DNA from: Camellia lanceoleosa
Lineage: Eukaryota > Streptophyta > Magnoliopsida > Ericales > Theaceae
Assembly (NCBI GenBank): GCA_025200525.1
Contig: CM045761.1
Location: forward strand, 99,114,182-99,178,181
DNA length: 64,000 bases
Direction: 5' to 3'
Shown piece after piece: positions 46,009 through 58,205 of this stretch (position 1 is the first letter of the stretch; each line of letters starts with the position of its first letter). The notes beneath the pieces are model-generated. The model was not told the DNA's origin, searched no databases, and saw only the letters and a program-made list of their open reading frames with translations. Position numbers and translations under genes: made by a program.

Positions 46009-48698
46009 TGTCATGACCAAAACCACCCCTATAGATTTAATGTCGTAACCGGCTAGTAATCCTTGATTACCAAAGGCCTGCTTAATAGTAAAACAGTAAA
46101 AATGGGCTAGTGGAAGCCAATAAATAATATAATATATCGTCCAATGAGCTATGAAGACTTACATGAACAAACAAACTTAATACAATATATACACACATTC
46201 ACTTAAGTCCATGTCACCCTTATACACAAATATAAAAACATAAGTTAGGGAAATATATCCCATTACCAAACGTAGTATTAACAAAAGCCCTAAAACATTT
46301 GTATCACTTGAACATAGCTTCAAAAGGGTGAATTCTGAACCACTCAAAAAGCCTTGACACGTAACGGTTCGAAACCTCGTGATGAGGCATGGTAGTTGGC
46401 TTGACAAAACGGGATTTAGGTCGACGTCGCTAAGTCCGGGCCAATGCCTGATCACTTATATGCACATATAAACAAACAGTGAGCTAAAGCCTAGTGAATA
46501 ATCTCAATGTAAAGAGGTTAACTGACTCATAACAATATAAGGTTCTTGGCATAATTCAAGCATCCTTCAAATACATATAATGGCAGATACGGATAATTAA
46601 ACCTTTCTTAGCTTACCCAATAGCCTTATCAAACCTTGACAGGACACCACGCAGAATGTTCATGACGGAACGAATCAATTATCAGATATATGTATATTTA
46701 AAGTACATACAACTCATTAAACCTTCAACAAACCCTTCATAGTTTTACACATAGCGTGGTACATTTCCAAAAGCATTATTAAACCTTTGACAAAACGTCA
46801 CACAAAACATTCATAACGAAACGAAGCATTCAGAATGCCCTCAATGGACGGCCACATACAAAACGCCCATATAGGATGACCTCATACAAAATGTCCTTAT
46901 TGGATGACTTATGCAAAATGTTCACTTGGGACGATCTGGTACAAAATGTCCATTTGGATGAGCTCATGCGGAACACTCAATTTGGGCGACTTTATTCAAA
47001 ATGTCTATAATGGATAAGTATCGTGCAAACGGATTACAATCTAAATCATGTGGAACAATCATTAAAGATCGACATAATATAAAATGTTACAATGAGTCAA
47101 TAACTTATATAGAATCTACATGACAAGTTGAAGACAATACGGAAGTCATTAATACATTTCCCAAGTTGTTACCATAGTAGTTACTTCAAAAGGAAACTCA
47201 TTCATTCTTAACAAAATCTCATTTCGGAAAACTTATCATATCATACACAGTTCGAAGTTTTAAAACATAACTTTGAGTCTCAAAAGTACTTATTCAAAAA
47301 CTTGTCACATCTCATAACTTCTAACAAAGTATAGATTTCGTAATTCATTATATAGCAAAACCAATTTCAAAATGACTTATACAAAAATATATTTACAAAG
47401 ACATTACTCACAGTGCTTGGTCGGATGATACTCCTTAATGGCTTAGCTTGCAGAAACATAACCAAGCATAACATTTCATATCCCATGCAATTTTTGCAGT
47501 CAGTTCTTAAACTAATTCGATGCATTTGTTATTTATTTGGTAAATTGTTCCTATTCATTCTTCAATTTCCTTCGTGTTCATGATATGTATATGCATATAA
47601 AAACCACTTGAAAACCATGCAAACGAAGGCCCAGAAGTCAAAAAAAATGGAAAGAAAATGAATCCAAAACCACGCTAAGAACCGCAAGTGCTGGGGCATT
47701 GTCCACACGTGCGTAAACATCACCGCACATGCGCCCCACACGTGTAATTAAAGCAGAATGCTTGACTTGGTCTGTCCTATTTTCCGTACGTGCAGGCCTC
47801 ACTTCCGCACATGCGGTTCTGGGCCAAAAACTATCCGTAATTCTGCTCTTGTATGGAAATTCACTCTTTTCAAAATCACACTTCAATCTTGTGCAAAGCA
47901 TGGCCCAAAACACTTAAAATCATCTTAAATTTCACATCTCTAACTTCAAACAAAACCATGATTTCAAATCAAACCTCAAATTTCCAAGTAAAAGATCAAA
48001 TGAAATGTAAAAACATAAAACATGCTCTTTTGAGTGCCAAGCTCAAAATCCATGGAGATTTCCTCTTCAAATCTCAAAGCTCATGCCAAAAGCAAGTGAT
48101 TGATCATAAATAATGCTATGTATGTCAATATCTTAAGCTATTTCTTAAATTCTTACCTTAGATGGTCATATAGGTTCATTATATTCTCAAACATTACAAA
48201 ACTTCTCCATCATGCATGGTTTCAACTTAATTAAACTTAAATTCCAAGAAATTGTGAGGAAATTACCACCTTAGATGGTTGATTGATAAAGATTTGGCGC
48301 TAGATTTCCTTTCTTCTTCTTTCTCTTGCTTTTCTATAGAACTCTCTCTCTCCCTTAGATATTTTGTTGAGTCTTGGACTCAACTAAGATATACATATAT
48401 ATAAAATAATCCAATTAATTCATTCTAAATCAGATTTTTACAAAAATTCATATTAGGCTCTAAAAATCACGTTGATCACAAATATTTAATCAGTTTTGGT
48501 TTCTGGTGCTTCTAAGGCCTTCAATTTTCAGTTTAAAGTTATAATTTTAATAAGTTTTCCTACAAACAACAGATATAAAGTCAAATCTTTATAATTCACA
48601 CCATTAGACATGCAATTTCACATCAAACATGTAATCAATTAACACATAAAGATGCAATTAAATGACTATTTAATCAAATGCATGTCTGGGTCGTTACA
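46009..48698 (-). repeat. 3' LTR of element C
   Basis: Aligns along its whole length with 50541-53263, differing mainly by transitions and small gaps (for example a longer CT run in the other copy). It contains imperfect repeats of about 30 bp at 46840-47060 (CAAAATGTCC..TTGGATGA) and CCGCACGTGCGG-like words at 47685-47830. Confidence 0.88.
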
Positions 48699-48717
48699 TT
48701 ACCTCCACCTTCAAAAG
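48699..48717 (-). other. Polypurine tract of element C
   Basis: In element sense CTTTTGAAGGTGGAGGTAA directly precedes the 3' LTR start TGTAACGACC. This is the usual place and composition for plus-strand priming. Confidence 0.65.
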
Positions 48718-48929
48718 TTTGGCCCTACAAACTTAAGTACCTTATATTAGATACTGATCAAATGCTTAAATACATATTATTCTCCACTTAACTTTATTAC
48801 TGAAACTCAATTCATAAGTCAATTCGATATTTGATTCAGTGAATCTGTTCACCTATAATTCATCCAACCTTTTATGACGTAACACATTTCATAGTACTCA
48901 AAAGCCTTATTCAACTTACCATGCAAAAC

Positions 48930-49225
48930 ATTCATATAAAATGACTTATTCATAACACCTTTATTTGTGACTCATACAGAACATCACACTTGATGACAAA
49001 TACAAAACATCACACTGATGACTCCTACTTATTAAGCTTATTCAGAACGTCTTTAATGTGTAAACATCATGAAAAATGATTACTATCGGAATCATATAGA
49101 ATGTAAATCACGTGTAAACTTCATCCAGAACGATTACTACCAAAATTACAACCATCAAAGAGCGACATCATACGGAATGTTTATAATATATCAATGGCTT
49201 ATACAAAACATCATATTGATGGCTT
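48930..49225. repeat. LTR-type 30-bp repeats in the internal region of C
   Basis: Words such as ATACAGAACATCACACTTGA and ACAAAACATCACACTGATGA recur between gag and the purine tract, where protease and polymerase genes would be. They resemble the repeats at 46840-47060 and 51360-51560 in the LTRs. Confidence 0.6.
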
Positions 49226-50326
49226 ACTTGAAATAACGATCTGAGTCTTTCGCGTATTTCCTGAAGCGAGTGCAAATATACTCCCTTGCCTGACATTTTC
49301 CCTTGTTGTAGTAGGTCTCATTATTGGTATAGAACTAGTTGTGCTTGTGGCGGATCTATTAACATTTTGCTCAACTCGAGGGCAGTCTTTTACCATATGT
49401 CCCATTTTTCCACATCCAAAACAAGCCCCAAAAGCTGAGTAACAAATTCCTCGATGCCTTTTCCCACACTCTAAACAAATTGGTGTTGAACCGTTTCTTT
49501 GGGCTAGTTCACTTTGATTGGGATTACTAGACATTTCTAAGTTTCATTTCTTGTTCATCGAAGATGTTGATTCTTTATTCACATCAGAATCTTATTTCTT
49601 ACCTTTCTAATCAATCACCGGTGTCTTAGTCTGTTTTAGAGCTGCAATGTTGGCCTCAAACGTAAGGGCTCTATCAAGAACATCAACATGTTTCGTCAAT
49701 TTAAGAACATTAACCTGATCAAGTACTTCAACATTTAGCCCACTCTCAAATTTTCTAGCTTTCCTATAGTCAGAGTCTACCATGTGCGGTGCATGTCGAG
49801 CAAGCTCCGTAAATTTGGCCTCATATTCAGCTACAGACATGGTACCCTGCTTCAGTTGCTCAAATTCTGATACTTTGTGGTCCCGAACACATTGAGGAAA
49901 ATATTTTTCGTAAAATGCTTCTTTAAATTGGGCCCATGTCTTAGTACCGTTATTGTCTTGAACAAGCATCCACCATCGTCTTGCCTTTTCTTGTAGCATA
50001 AAGGTAGCCAATAACACTATTTGCACTTTTGTGCACAGGAAGACCTCAAACAGTTTTTCAATCTCTAAAATACACACCTCGGCTTTTAAAGGGCCAATAC
50101 CTCCTTGAAAGGTTGGCGGTTTCATTTTATTAAATTTCTAAGTCAAGGCTATAATATTATCATTGTTGTTTGGTTCAACTTGGATTGGTGGCGGAGGAGG
50201 AGGTCGGAGTTGTTGTCTCTATTGTTGTTGCCTTAGAGATTCTGTCAATAATTCCATCATTCTTTCCAATCGGTCTATTCTTGCATCCGAGGATTTAGTC
50301 TCATTTGTATTTCTTACATTCTCCAT
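49211..50326 (-). pseudogene. gag of element C, near-intact with stops
   Basis: An ATG at 50326 opens M-E-N-V-R-N-T-N, a Gln-rich stretch broken by one TAG, and a run of prolines. From 50125 comes the retrotransposon gag domain (K-P-P-T-F-Q-G-G, then A-R-R-W-W, W-A-Q-F-K-E-A-F and Y-F-P). From 49534 follows the nucleocapsid part with C-L-E-C-G-K-R-H and the knuckle C-F-G-C-G-K-M-G-H-M-V-K-D-C (C-x2-C-x4-H-x4-C). The two parts are in one frame but separated by three stops (TAG, TAA, TGA) at 49535-49606. Gag forms the particle that packages element RNA; here polymerase would have to come from a relative. Confidence 0.85.
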
Positions 50327-50525
50327 TGAACTATATAGAACATGGCAATAATAAACATAGGTAAATAATTCTCACATTCACCTATTTATTGTATTCATAT
50401 TTTTTTTTTTATCACACATACACATAACAAGACCGCATACACTTACACATGCTAATGTAATGCCCTAATTTCTCTTCTAGGACATCCTATAGCTCACTTG
50501 GATGCGTGTGTGCGGTATAACTCGT

Positions 50526-50537
50526 GCTCTGATACCA
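50526..50537 (-). other. Primer-binding site of element C (initiator-Met tRNA type)
   Basis: GCTCTGATACCA on the plus strand is the exact reverse complement of TGGTATCAGAGC, the common plant retrotransposon primer site. It is three bases from the 5' LTR end at 50541. Confidence 0.9.
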
Positions 50538-50540
50538 CTC

Positions 50541-52877
50541 TGTCACGACCCAAACCCGCTCTTATGGGTTTAGTGTCGTAATCGACCAATAATCTGTGAT
50601 TACCAAAGGCTTGCTTAATAATAAAAAAGGGCTTACGGAAGCCAATAAATAATATAATATATCGTCCAATGAGCTGTGAGGACTTACATGAACAAACAAA
50701 CTTAATACAACATATACACATAATCACTTAAGTCCATGTCACCCTTATACACAAATACAAAAACATAAGTTAGGGAAATAAATCCCATTACCAAGCAGAG
50801 TATTAACAAAAGTCCTAAAACATTCGTATCGCTTGAACACAGCTTCAAAAGGGTGAATTCTGAACCACCCAAAAAGCCTTGACATATAACAGTTCAAAAC
50901 CTCGCGGTGAGGCACTGTAGTTGGCTTGACAAAATGGGGTTTAGGTCGACGCCGCTAAGTTCGATCTGGTGCCAGATCACCTACATACACATAAATAAAA
51001 AGTGAGATAAAGTCCAGTGAATAATCTCAATGTAAAGAGGTTAACTGAATGAGATTCATAGCTCATAACAATATAAGGTTCTTAGCATAATTCAAGCATC
51101 CTTCAAAAACATATAATGGCAGATATGGATCATTAAACCTTTCTTAGCTTACCCAATAACCTTATCAAACCTTGACGGGACACCACACAGAACGTTCATG
51201 GCAGAACGAATCAGTTATCAGATATATGTATATTTAAAGTACATATAGCTCATCAAACCTTCAACAAACCTTTCATAGTTTTACTACATTTCCAAAAGCA
51301 TTATTAAACCTTTGACAAAACATCACATAGAACGTTCATAACAAAACAAAGCATTTAGAATGCCCTCAATGGACGACAGCAAACAAAACACCCATATAGG
51401 ACGACCTCATACAAAACATCTTTATTGGACGACTTATGCAAAACGTCCACTTGGGGTGATTTCGTACAAAATGTCCATTTGGACGAGCTCGTGTAGAATG
51501 CTCACTTTGGGCGACTTTATTCGAAACGTCTATAACATATAGGTATCGTGCAAAGGGATTACAATCTAAATCATGCTAAGTAATCATTAAAGATCGACAT
51601 CATATAAAATGCTAAAATGAGTCAATAACTTATACGGAACGTACATGACGAGTTGAAGACGATACGAAAGTCATTAATACATTTCCTAAGTTGTTACTAT
51701 AGTAGTTAGTTCAAAAGGAAACTCATTCATTCTTAGCAAAATCTCATTTCGGAAAGCTTATCATATCATACACAGTTCAAAGTTTCAAAACATAACTTTG
51801 AGTCTCAAAAGTACTTATTCGAAAACTTGTCACATTTCATAACTTCTAACAAAGTATGGATTTCGTTATTCATTGTATAGCAAAACCAATTTCAAAATAA
51901 CTTATACAAAATATCTTTACATAGACATTACTCACAGTGCTTGGTCAGATGATACTCCTTAACGGCTTAGCCTATTGAAACATAACCAAGCATAACATTT
52001 CATATCGCATTCAATTTATGCAGTCAATTCTTAAACTAATTCAATTCATTCGTTACTTATTCGCTAAATTGTTCCTATTCGTTCTTCAATTTCCTTCGTG
52101 TTCATGATATGTATATGCATATGAAAACCACTTGAAAACCATGCAAACGGAGGTCCAAAAGTCAGAAAATAGAAAGAAAACAAATCTAGAACCACCCTGA
52201 GAACCGCACGTGCGAGGGCACTGGCCACACGTGCGGAAACATCACTGCATGTGCGCCCCACAAGTGTATTTAAAGTAGAATGCTCAACTTGGTTTGTCCT
52301 ATTTTCCACACGTGCGGGCCTCACTTCCGCACGTGCAGTTCTGGGCCAAATCTGTCCGAAATTATGTTTTTGTATGGAGATTCACTCTTTCCAAAATCCC
52401 ACTTCAATCTTCTACAAAGCAAGGCCCAAAACTCTTAAAAACATCTTAAATTTCACATCTCTAACTTCAAACAAAACCATGATTTCAAATCAAACCTCAA
52501 ATTGCCAAGTAAAAGATCAAATGAAATGTAAAAACATAAAACATGCTCTTTTGAGTTCCAAGCTCAAAATCCATGGAGATTTCCTCTTCAAATCTCAAAT
52601 CTCATGCCAAAAGCAAGTGATTGATCATGAATAATGCTATGTATGTCAATATCTTAAGCTATTTCTTAAATTCTTACCTTAGATGGTCATATAGGTTCAT
52701 TATATGCTCAAACATTACAAAACCTCTCCATCATGGATGGTTTCAACTTAAATTCCAAGAACTTATGAGTGAAACAACTCTTTTTCAAGAAATTAGGAGA
52801 AAATTACTACCTTAGATGGTTAATTGACGAAGATTTGGCCCTAGATTTCCTTTCTTCTTCTTTCTCTTGCTTTTCTC

Positions 52878-52923
<46 letters not shown>

Positions 52924-53263
52924 ATATTTTGTTAAGTCTTAGACTCAACTAAGATATACATATTTATAAAACAATCCAATTAATTCATTCTGAATCAAAT
53001 TTTTACTAAACTTCATGTCAGGCTCTAAAAATCATGTTGATCACAAATATTTAATCGATTTTGGTTTCTATTGCCTCTAAGGCCTTTAATTTTCAGTTTA
53101 AAGTTGTAATTTTAATAGGTATTCCTACAAACAACAGATCTAAAGTCAAATCCTTGTAATTCACACCAGTAGACATGTAATTTCACATCAAACACGTAAT
53201 CAATTAACACATAAAGATGCAATTAAATGCATATTTAATCAAGTGCATGTCCGGGTCATTACA
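50541..53263 (-). repeat. 5' LTR of element C
   Basis: The partner of 46009-48698. A TATA-like TTTATAAATA (minus strand) lies at about 52961-52970. A (TC)n run is at 52885-52921, CCGCACGTGCGG-like palindromes at 52198-52345, and the 30-bp-type repeats at 51360-51560. Confidence 0.88.
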
Positions 53264-53268
53264 GCTAT

Positions 53269-54113
53269 TGAATGAAAGCACCCCCTTTGCCCAATTCGAA
53301 GATTGGCCTCTACTAATTACCTATTTTATGATTTTAGTGGTTAATTATTTATACAAATAATTTTAAGCCTAAAAACCCTTAACTAGCCTAAAACTAGATG
53401 ATTTAAATAAAATGAATATCATTTATTTTAGATTAACAGAATAAATTCATATTTTTCAAAAACAATGATTTTTTTTAATAGAAAGTGGATTTTATCGACC
53501 CATGGTTATAAACCTAACCTAAAATAAGTAATATTCATAAAAGCATAGAAAACAATCAATTTTGCATAGAAAGCATATAACTTGGATTATTGAAATAACA
53601 ATGCAAGAAGCACACATATGTTATGAGGATGAAGGAAACTTACCCGGTGCCCACTTTCAGCGTCTTTCATGCAATACATAAATTAAACATGACCTAATAT
53701 GCTTGTAAACATACAACATATGATCCTAAGCCCCGTTTGATGCTACTAACATGATGATTATGCAAGAAATACAAATAACAAATAAAAAGAGTAAAAATGC
53801 TAAAACTACATGATGATCAAACTGAGCTTATGCATTTTTATTATATGATTAGATAAATCCTAGAATATGCTATTTAATGAGAAAATAAAGAAAGCATGCT
53901 AAAATAAGTATTAAAAAAAAAAAAAAGAAGAAACTAAACACCCTACATGATGAAGTGATGAACTAACACCCTAGTAATGATAGACTATTGAAATAAAGAT
54001 TAAAAGAAATACTGAAAGCAACAAAAGGATGCATTTCACCTGTTGGTTTGATTAAACAGAAACCACACGAAGAAAAATGCAAAGAAACTCAAGTTTCTTG
54101 CTTACAACCCTTC
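53269..54113 (-). repeat. LTR of element E, remainder
   Basis: It resumes after element C with AATGAAAGCACCCCC and GATTGGCCTCTACTAATTA, matching GATCGGCCTCTACTAACCA in T4. It is cut at 54114 by the start of T3, so its own 5' end is not seen. AT-rich, no gene. Confidence 0.6.
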
Positions 54114-55595
54114 TGTAGACACCCCATTTTGACCGCCCGCAAGACTTAGGCGCTTGGTTCGATACGTTCGATGATGAAAGTTGAATTGTGTGCTTTGAAT
54201 TTACAGCGATTTAGATTCAGTCAAGCTTTCGAAATAACCTCAAATCTTCAACATTTACCTTGTCTGAGCCTTTGAGTCTCATTTTTCAACCTTTTACCAC
54301 CCTAAGCTGAGTTTGAACCAAAAAAACATGGGAGGGCATCAAGGCCCGGTGTAGCTCAACTTTTCCGCGCTCTTTTCGGAAAGCGAATAAGCCCTACAAT
54401 GTTGGACTTTCGTGCTTTTGAATTTGATTTCACAAGTGCAATGTGAAACAATGGAAATGCAAAAGGATCCATATCCGGTAATTCTTTTGAAAAATCGATG
54501 TTTTGAATCAAATGCCAAAAATTGACTACTTTGCCAGATTTTACAGAATCGCCACCTGAATATTTTGTTTTGAGAAATTTAGGAAACCCGTGACTCGTGC
54601 AAAAGGCCATTAGTCCGTCATCACCAAAGTGTCTCGGCTCGGGAACTTAGGTACGAGAGGGGAAGGTCATGAATTGAACACCCCACTCACCCGATCAAAG
54701 ATCGGCCTCTATTAATCATGATGTGATTCTTGTTTACATTATATACTCTTATTCCGGTTGTTAGCCTAACTTTACTATGTGATACATACAAATATAGACT
54801 AATTTTGCAAGCATTGGAACACTTGATTCATGTTTGCTTTTCGAAAAGGGTTTTGGATATGTACCACTTGAAAAAGTGATCGCATATGAACATTACTCAA
54901 ATTATTCCAATTCAAGCAAATAGCCTTCATCTACAGGCATTCAAGCAATTTATCAATTAAGCAGTTAGCCTCATGGCAAGCATGCTAGACATAGCAATAA
55001 TCATATTCATGCAACATGTTAAAGCAAATAAAAGCTCACCTTGTACTTCAAGCCAAAAGAGAAACTAGTTAGAAAAATGCATGCTTCCTATGCAACATGT
55101 CTAATGCAACACATACGATATGCAAGTACTAGGCTCGGTTGCTAATATGGCATATGGATCAATTTGATAGTATGCTATTTAAACACGTATTCAACGAAGT
55201 ATAAGCAATAACAATGCGAGTTAGGATGATGAATCGAGCCTCGATCCATGCAATACAAGTGGATGCAAACATGAAGTATGCTAAATGAAACGTGATGTCC
55301 TAAACTAACCATCATAAGCTTGTAAATAAAATGGAGAAAGACGTTGGGTTGGAAGACATACACAAATTATTACATACTTATCCTCACGCGGATCAATGTC
55401 CGATAGTCCAAGTTAAACTAATTATTACAAAACTAAGTGAATTAATAAGTAACTAAATAATAAGCTACAAATCCGAAGATGCATAATGCTCGCATGCGCA
55501 GCGTCTAGAAGCTGCTCTGTCTACCCAGATTATTATGTTTCACCTTCAGCCACTACCCTCTGTTTCTACACAACACACTGCCTTACCATTCATTG

Positions 55596-55660
55596 ATGCC
55601 CAGCCGGCCCTTACTGACACTCGGCCAGGCCTAAGGAAGGCCGACCGTGCCTCTGTTTCA
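55596..55660 (-). repeat. Second GGCCGG-type cluster in T2
   Basis: CAGCCGGCCC, CTCGGCCAGGCC and GGCCGACCGTGCC lie within 65 bp, about 1.2 kb downstream of the TATA box in element sense. Confidence 0.55.
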
Positions 55661-56890
55661 TGCACCTCCATTTTGTGCTCTGAAGTGAAAACAGTGTAAA
55701 GAGAGTGTTCAGGACTCTATTTGTCCATCTCACACTTCTCTGTCATGGGAAAGCCTTGAGAGAAGGTTGAAATTGATTCCAAAACCATCAATGAGCAAAT
55801 TGATTGCTTGATTATCTTGGATATAATTTTGGACAAAAATCAATGAAATGCAATGAATATGACCACCCCTCCCTCTTGACATGGAGTGAACTTAAAGAGG
55901 GTGGTAGAAACGCTTCAAGAATCATCAAAACACCATGAATTAATGTATGATCATTCTTGACTCGATTAACTTGGCATAATGCCCGGCCGAGCCTAAACAA
56001 TTTAAGCCATTTTCTTTATGTGTGTTGATTGCTTTTAAACCAATTTGTTTAGTCATTGCCATTCATTAATTTATTTGTCCATGGTGATGTTAAGTCCTCT
56101 AAAAGGAGAGAAGCATCAAATGGGAAATAATTCTCAACATGAAAAAAAGATTACACCGTTGACAAACGAATCTCCGTAGAGATTGAGCCATTAAGTGCAA
56201 AACTCTAGTTCATGCGTGAATAACCATCAACCATTTGAAACAACTCTCATATGAAATAAAGGAGTGACAACTTGATTATTAAATGAATTGAAGAAAAGCT
56301 AGAATAACATGTAACAAACTATACAAGCAAACTTATGAGACAATAAGCAAACTAATCAAGGCATAAGCTATTTAGACAAATTAAAATAGCCCTAAAACAG
56401 CCCTAATGAGTGAAAAAAAGTAGCTAAAAACCAAAAGAAAATAACTAAAAAGAGTAGAGAAAAAGCTATAGAACAAAGCCTAAGGAGGGGTGGCGAACCC
56501 CTCTAATTTCAAGACCTCAAATTATGTTTTTGGGCCTCAATTCAAGTCTAAAAATCAGTATATAAAGGCAAGAAAATGGAGGAAAAGAGTATAAGAAAAT
56601 GAAAGAAGAAAATGCAAAATTATACTTTTGAAAGAGAGGTAAGCTCTTAGTTAACAAACTTGATTCCAACACCCTCAAGTTTGAGTTATGGTTTTCACAT
56701 CTCAATCAAGTTCCAAGTCCAAGCTCTATGTTGATATGGTATGGATGGATGATATAAACATTATGAAGCAGTAAGATGACTTACAAAAGAAGGATTATGC
56801 TTATATAATTTGATATCTCTAAACCTTGATATATATCAACCTTTCAACTTCTCAACCTTTCAACCTCTTTAATTCAGTCCAGCAGTTTTG

Positions 56891-57035
56891 TATTTATAGA
56901 GACTGAGCTGTAGATCAAAATATCTGTAGAAATAGACAGCTGGCAGATATTTACACAATCTGCTTTGAAAAGTCAAGAGGCCTGGCCCGGCATTGGTACC
57001 CACGGCCGGCCATCACTGAGGCACGGCCGGGCCTC
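56891..57035 (-). promoter_or_regulatory. Promoter of T2: GGCCGGCC palindromes and TATA box
   Basis: In element sense the words GGCCCGGCCGTGCC, ATGGCCGGCCGTGG and GCCGGGCCAGGCC (57030-56980) come before TCTATAAATA (56891-56900 on the plus strand). This is the same arrangement as in T1, T3, A and the LTR nested in D. Confidence 0.6.
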
Positions 57036-57265
57036 AGTGTATTTTCATTGTTCCTCATTTTCAGGTTCAATGCAGGTTGGTACAATGTTCAAAACTGAGT
57101 TTCTGCGGTAGAAATACAGTGGGTATGACATGTTGGGTTGTTTAGAGCTTGAAATCGGACTTCTTTGTTGAGAATTCAAACCATTTACACAATATAACCT
57201 TCATCATCGATTGTTTGGAATAAAGTGCCTAAGTCTTACAAGTGGTAAAAGTTGGGGTGTCTACA

Positions 57266-57418
57266 CCCGGCCATCCATCAGTGATGGCCGGTCGTGGCTT
57301 ATGATGGCTAGCCGAGCCATGGTGGCGATAGACACTATTTTGGGCAGGAGCCCGCCTACTGTCTATTTTTGAAGATATTTGTCACCTTTTGAGCTCAAAT
57401 TCTATAAAAACGAAGCTG
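57266..57418 (+). promoter_or_regulatory. Promoter of T3: CCGGCC palindromes and TATA box
   Basis: CCCGGCCATCC, GATGGCCGGTCG and GATGGCTAGCCGAGCCATGG (57266-57325) precede TCTATAAAAA at 57411-57420. The first word is the site into which T2 inserted. Confidence 0.55.
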
Positions 57419-58137
57419 TGTTATTGTTTTGAGGATTGAACAAAATTTGGAAAGCCTATATACACCATGAGAGCTTCTCCCTCCTTCAATTTATTTCCAT
57501 GTCTAAAAGTCTAATTTTAACAATCAATCCACCATTCATCTCTTTTATTCTTGAGAATGATTTCAACCGATTGAGGTTTCTCAAAATATGTAAGAGAGAC
57601 TCTTACTTAATGGCATAATCTTTTCGAAGATTCATTGTTAATAGTATAGTCTCTCTCTCATGCTTTAGAAGAACCTCTCATTTGACATTACTTCTTGTCT
57701 AGTGGACTTTAACATCACTATAGACAAATGGACTAATGAATGGCAATGACTAAACAATTGAATCAATGCACATAAAGAAAATAGCTTAAATTGCTTAGAC
57801 TTGGCCAGAGGTTATGCCAAGTTTATCGAGTCAAGAGTCATCACATGCTAATCCATGGCATTTTGATGATTCTTAAAGCATTGCTACCACCCTCTTTGAG
57901 TTCACGCCATGATAAAAGGGAGGGATGGTCATATTCATTGCATCTCATTGATTTTTGTCCAAAATTGTATTTGAAACCATCAAGCAATCAATTTGCTCGT
58001 TGATGGTTTTAGGACCAACTTCATCCTTCTCTCAAGGCTTTCCCATGATAGAGAAGAAAGAAAGGGACAAACAGAGCTTGAACAACTCTGTTTACCCTGT
58101 TTTCACTTCAGAGTACAAAACATAGTTTTGCACAAAA

Positions 58138-58205
58138 CTGAGGCACGACCGGCCTTCTTTATGCCTGGCCGGGCCTCAATGAGGGTCGGTCAGCCCTCAA
58201 AGTTT
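58138..58205 (+). repeat. Second GGCCGG-type cluster in T3
   Basis: GCACGACCGGCC, GCCTGGCCGGGCC and GGTCGGTCAGCC occur within 68 bp, about 750 bp downstream of the TATA box. Confidence 0.55.

Larger units (their letters stand above)
46009..53263 (-). mobile_element. Gag-only LTR retrotransposon C, chromovirus-like, both LTRs
   Basis: A whole 7255-bp element on the minus strand: 5' LTR 50541-53263, internal part 48699-50540 (only 1842 bp), 3' LTR 46009-48698. LTR ends are TGTAA...TGACA in element sense. The primer site fits initiator-Met tRNA, and a purine tract abuts the 3' LTR. It encodes gag but no protease, reverse transcriptase or integrase. Flanking 5-mers are GTCAT and GCTAT (two transitions apart); deleting the element rejoins GGTCAT with TGAATG in the host LTR E, where homologous LTRs read GGTCATGAATTGAAC. 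The tRNA-Met primer site, long LTRs and two-part knuckle in gag fit the Tekay/Del chromovirus lineage. Confidence 0.85.
54350..57265 (-). mobile_element. Solo LTR T2 with CCCGG target duplication
   Basis: In element sense it starts TGTAGACACCCC and ends GAAAAGTTGAGCTACA. CCCGG flanks both sides (54345-54349, 57266-57270). Shared landmarks with T1 and T3 include the AAGACGTTGGGTTGGAAGAC stretch at about 55340-55360 (reverse of the T3 stretch at 58590). No internal domain. Net length 2916 bp. Confidence 0.87.
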
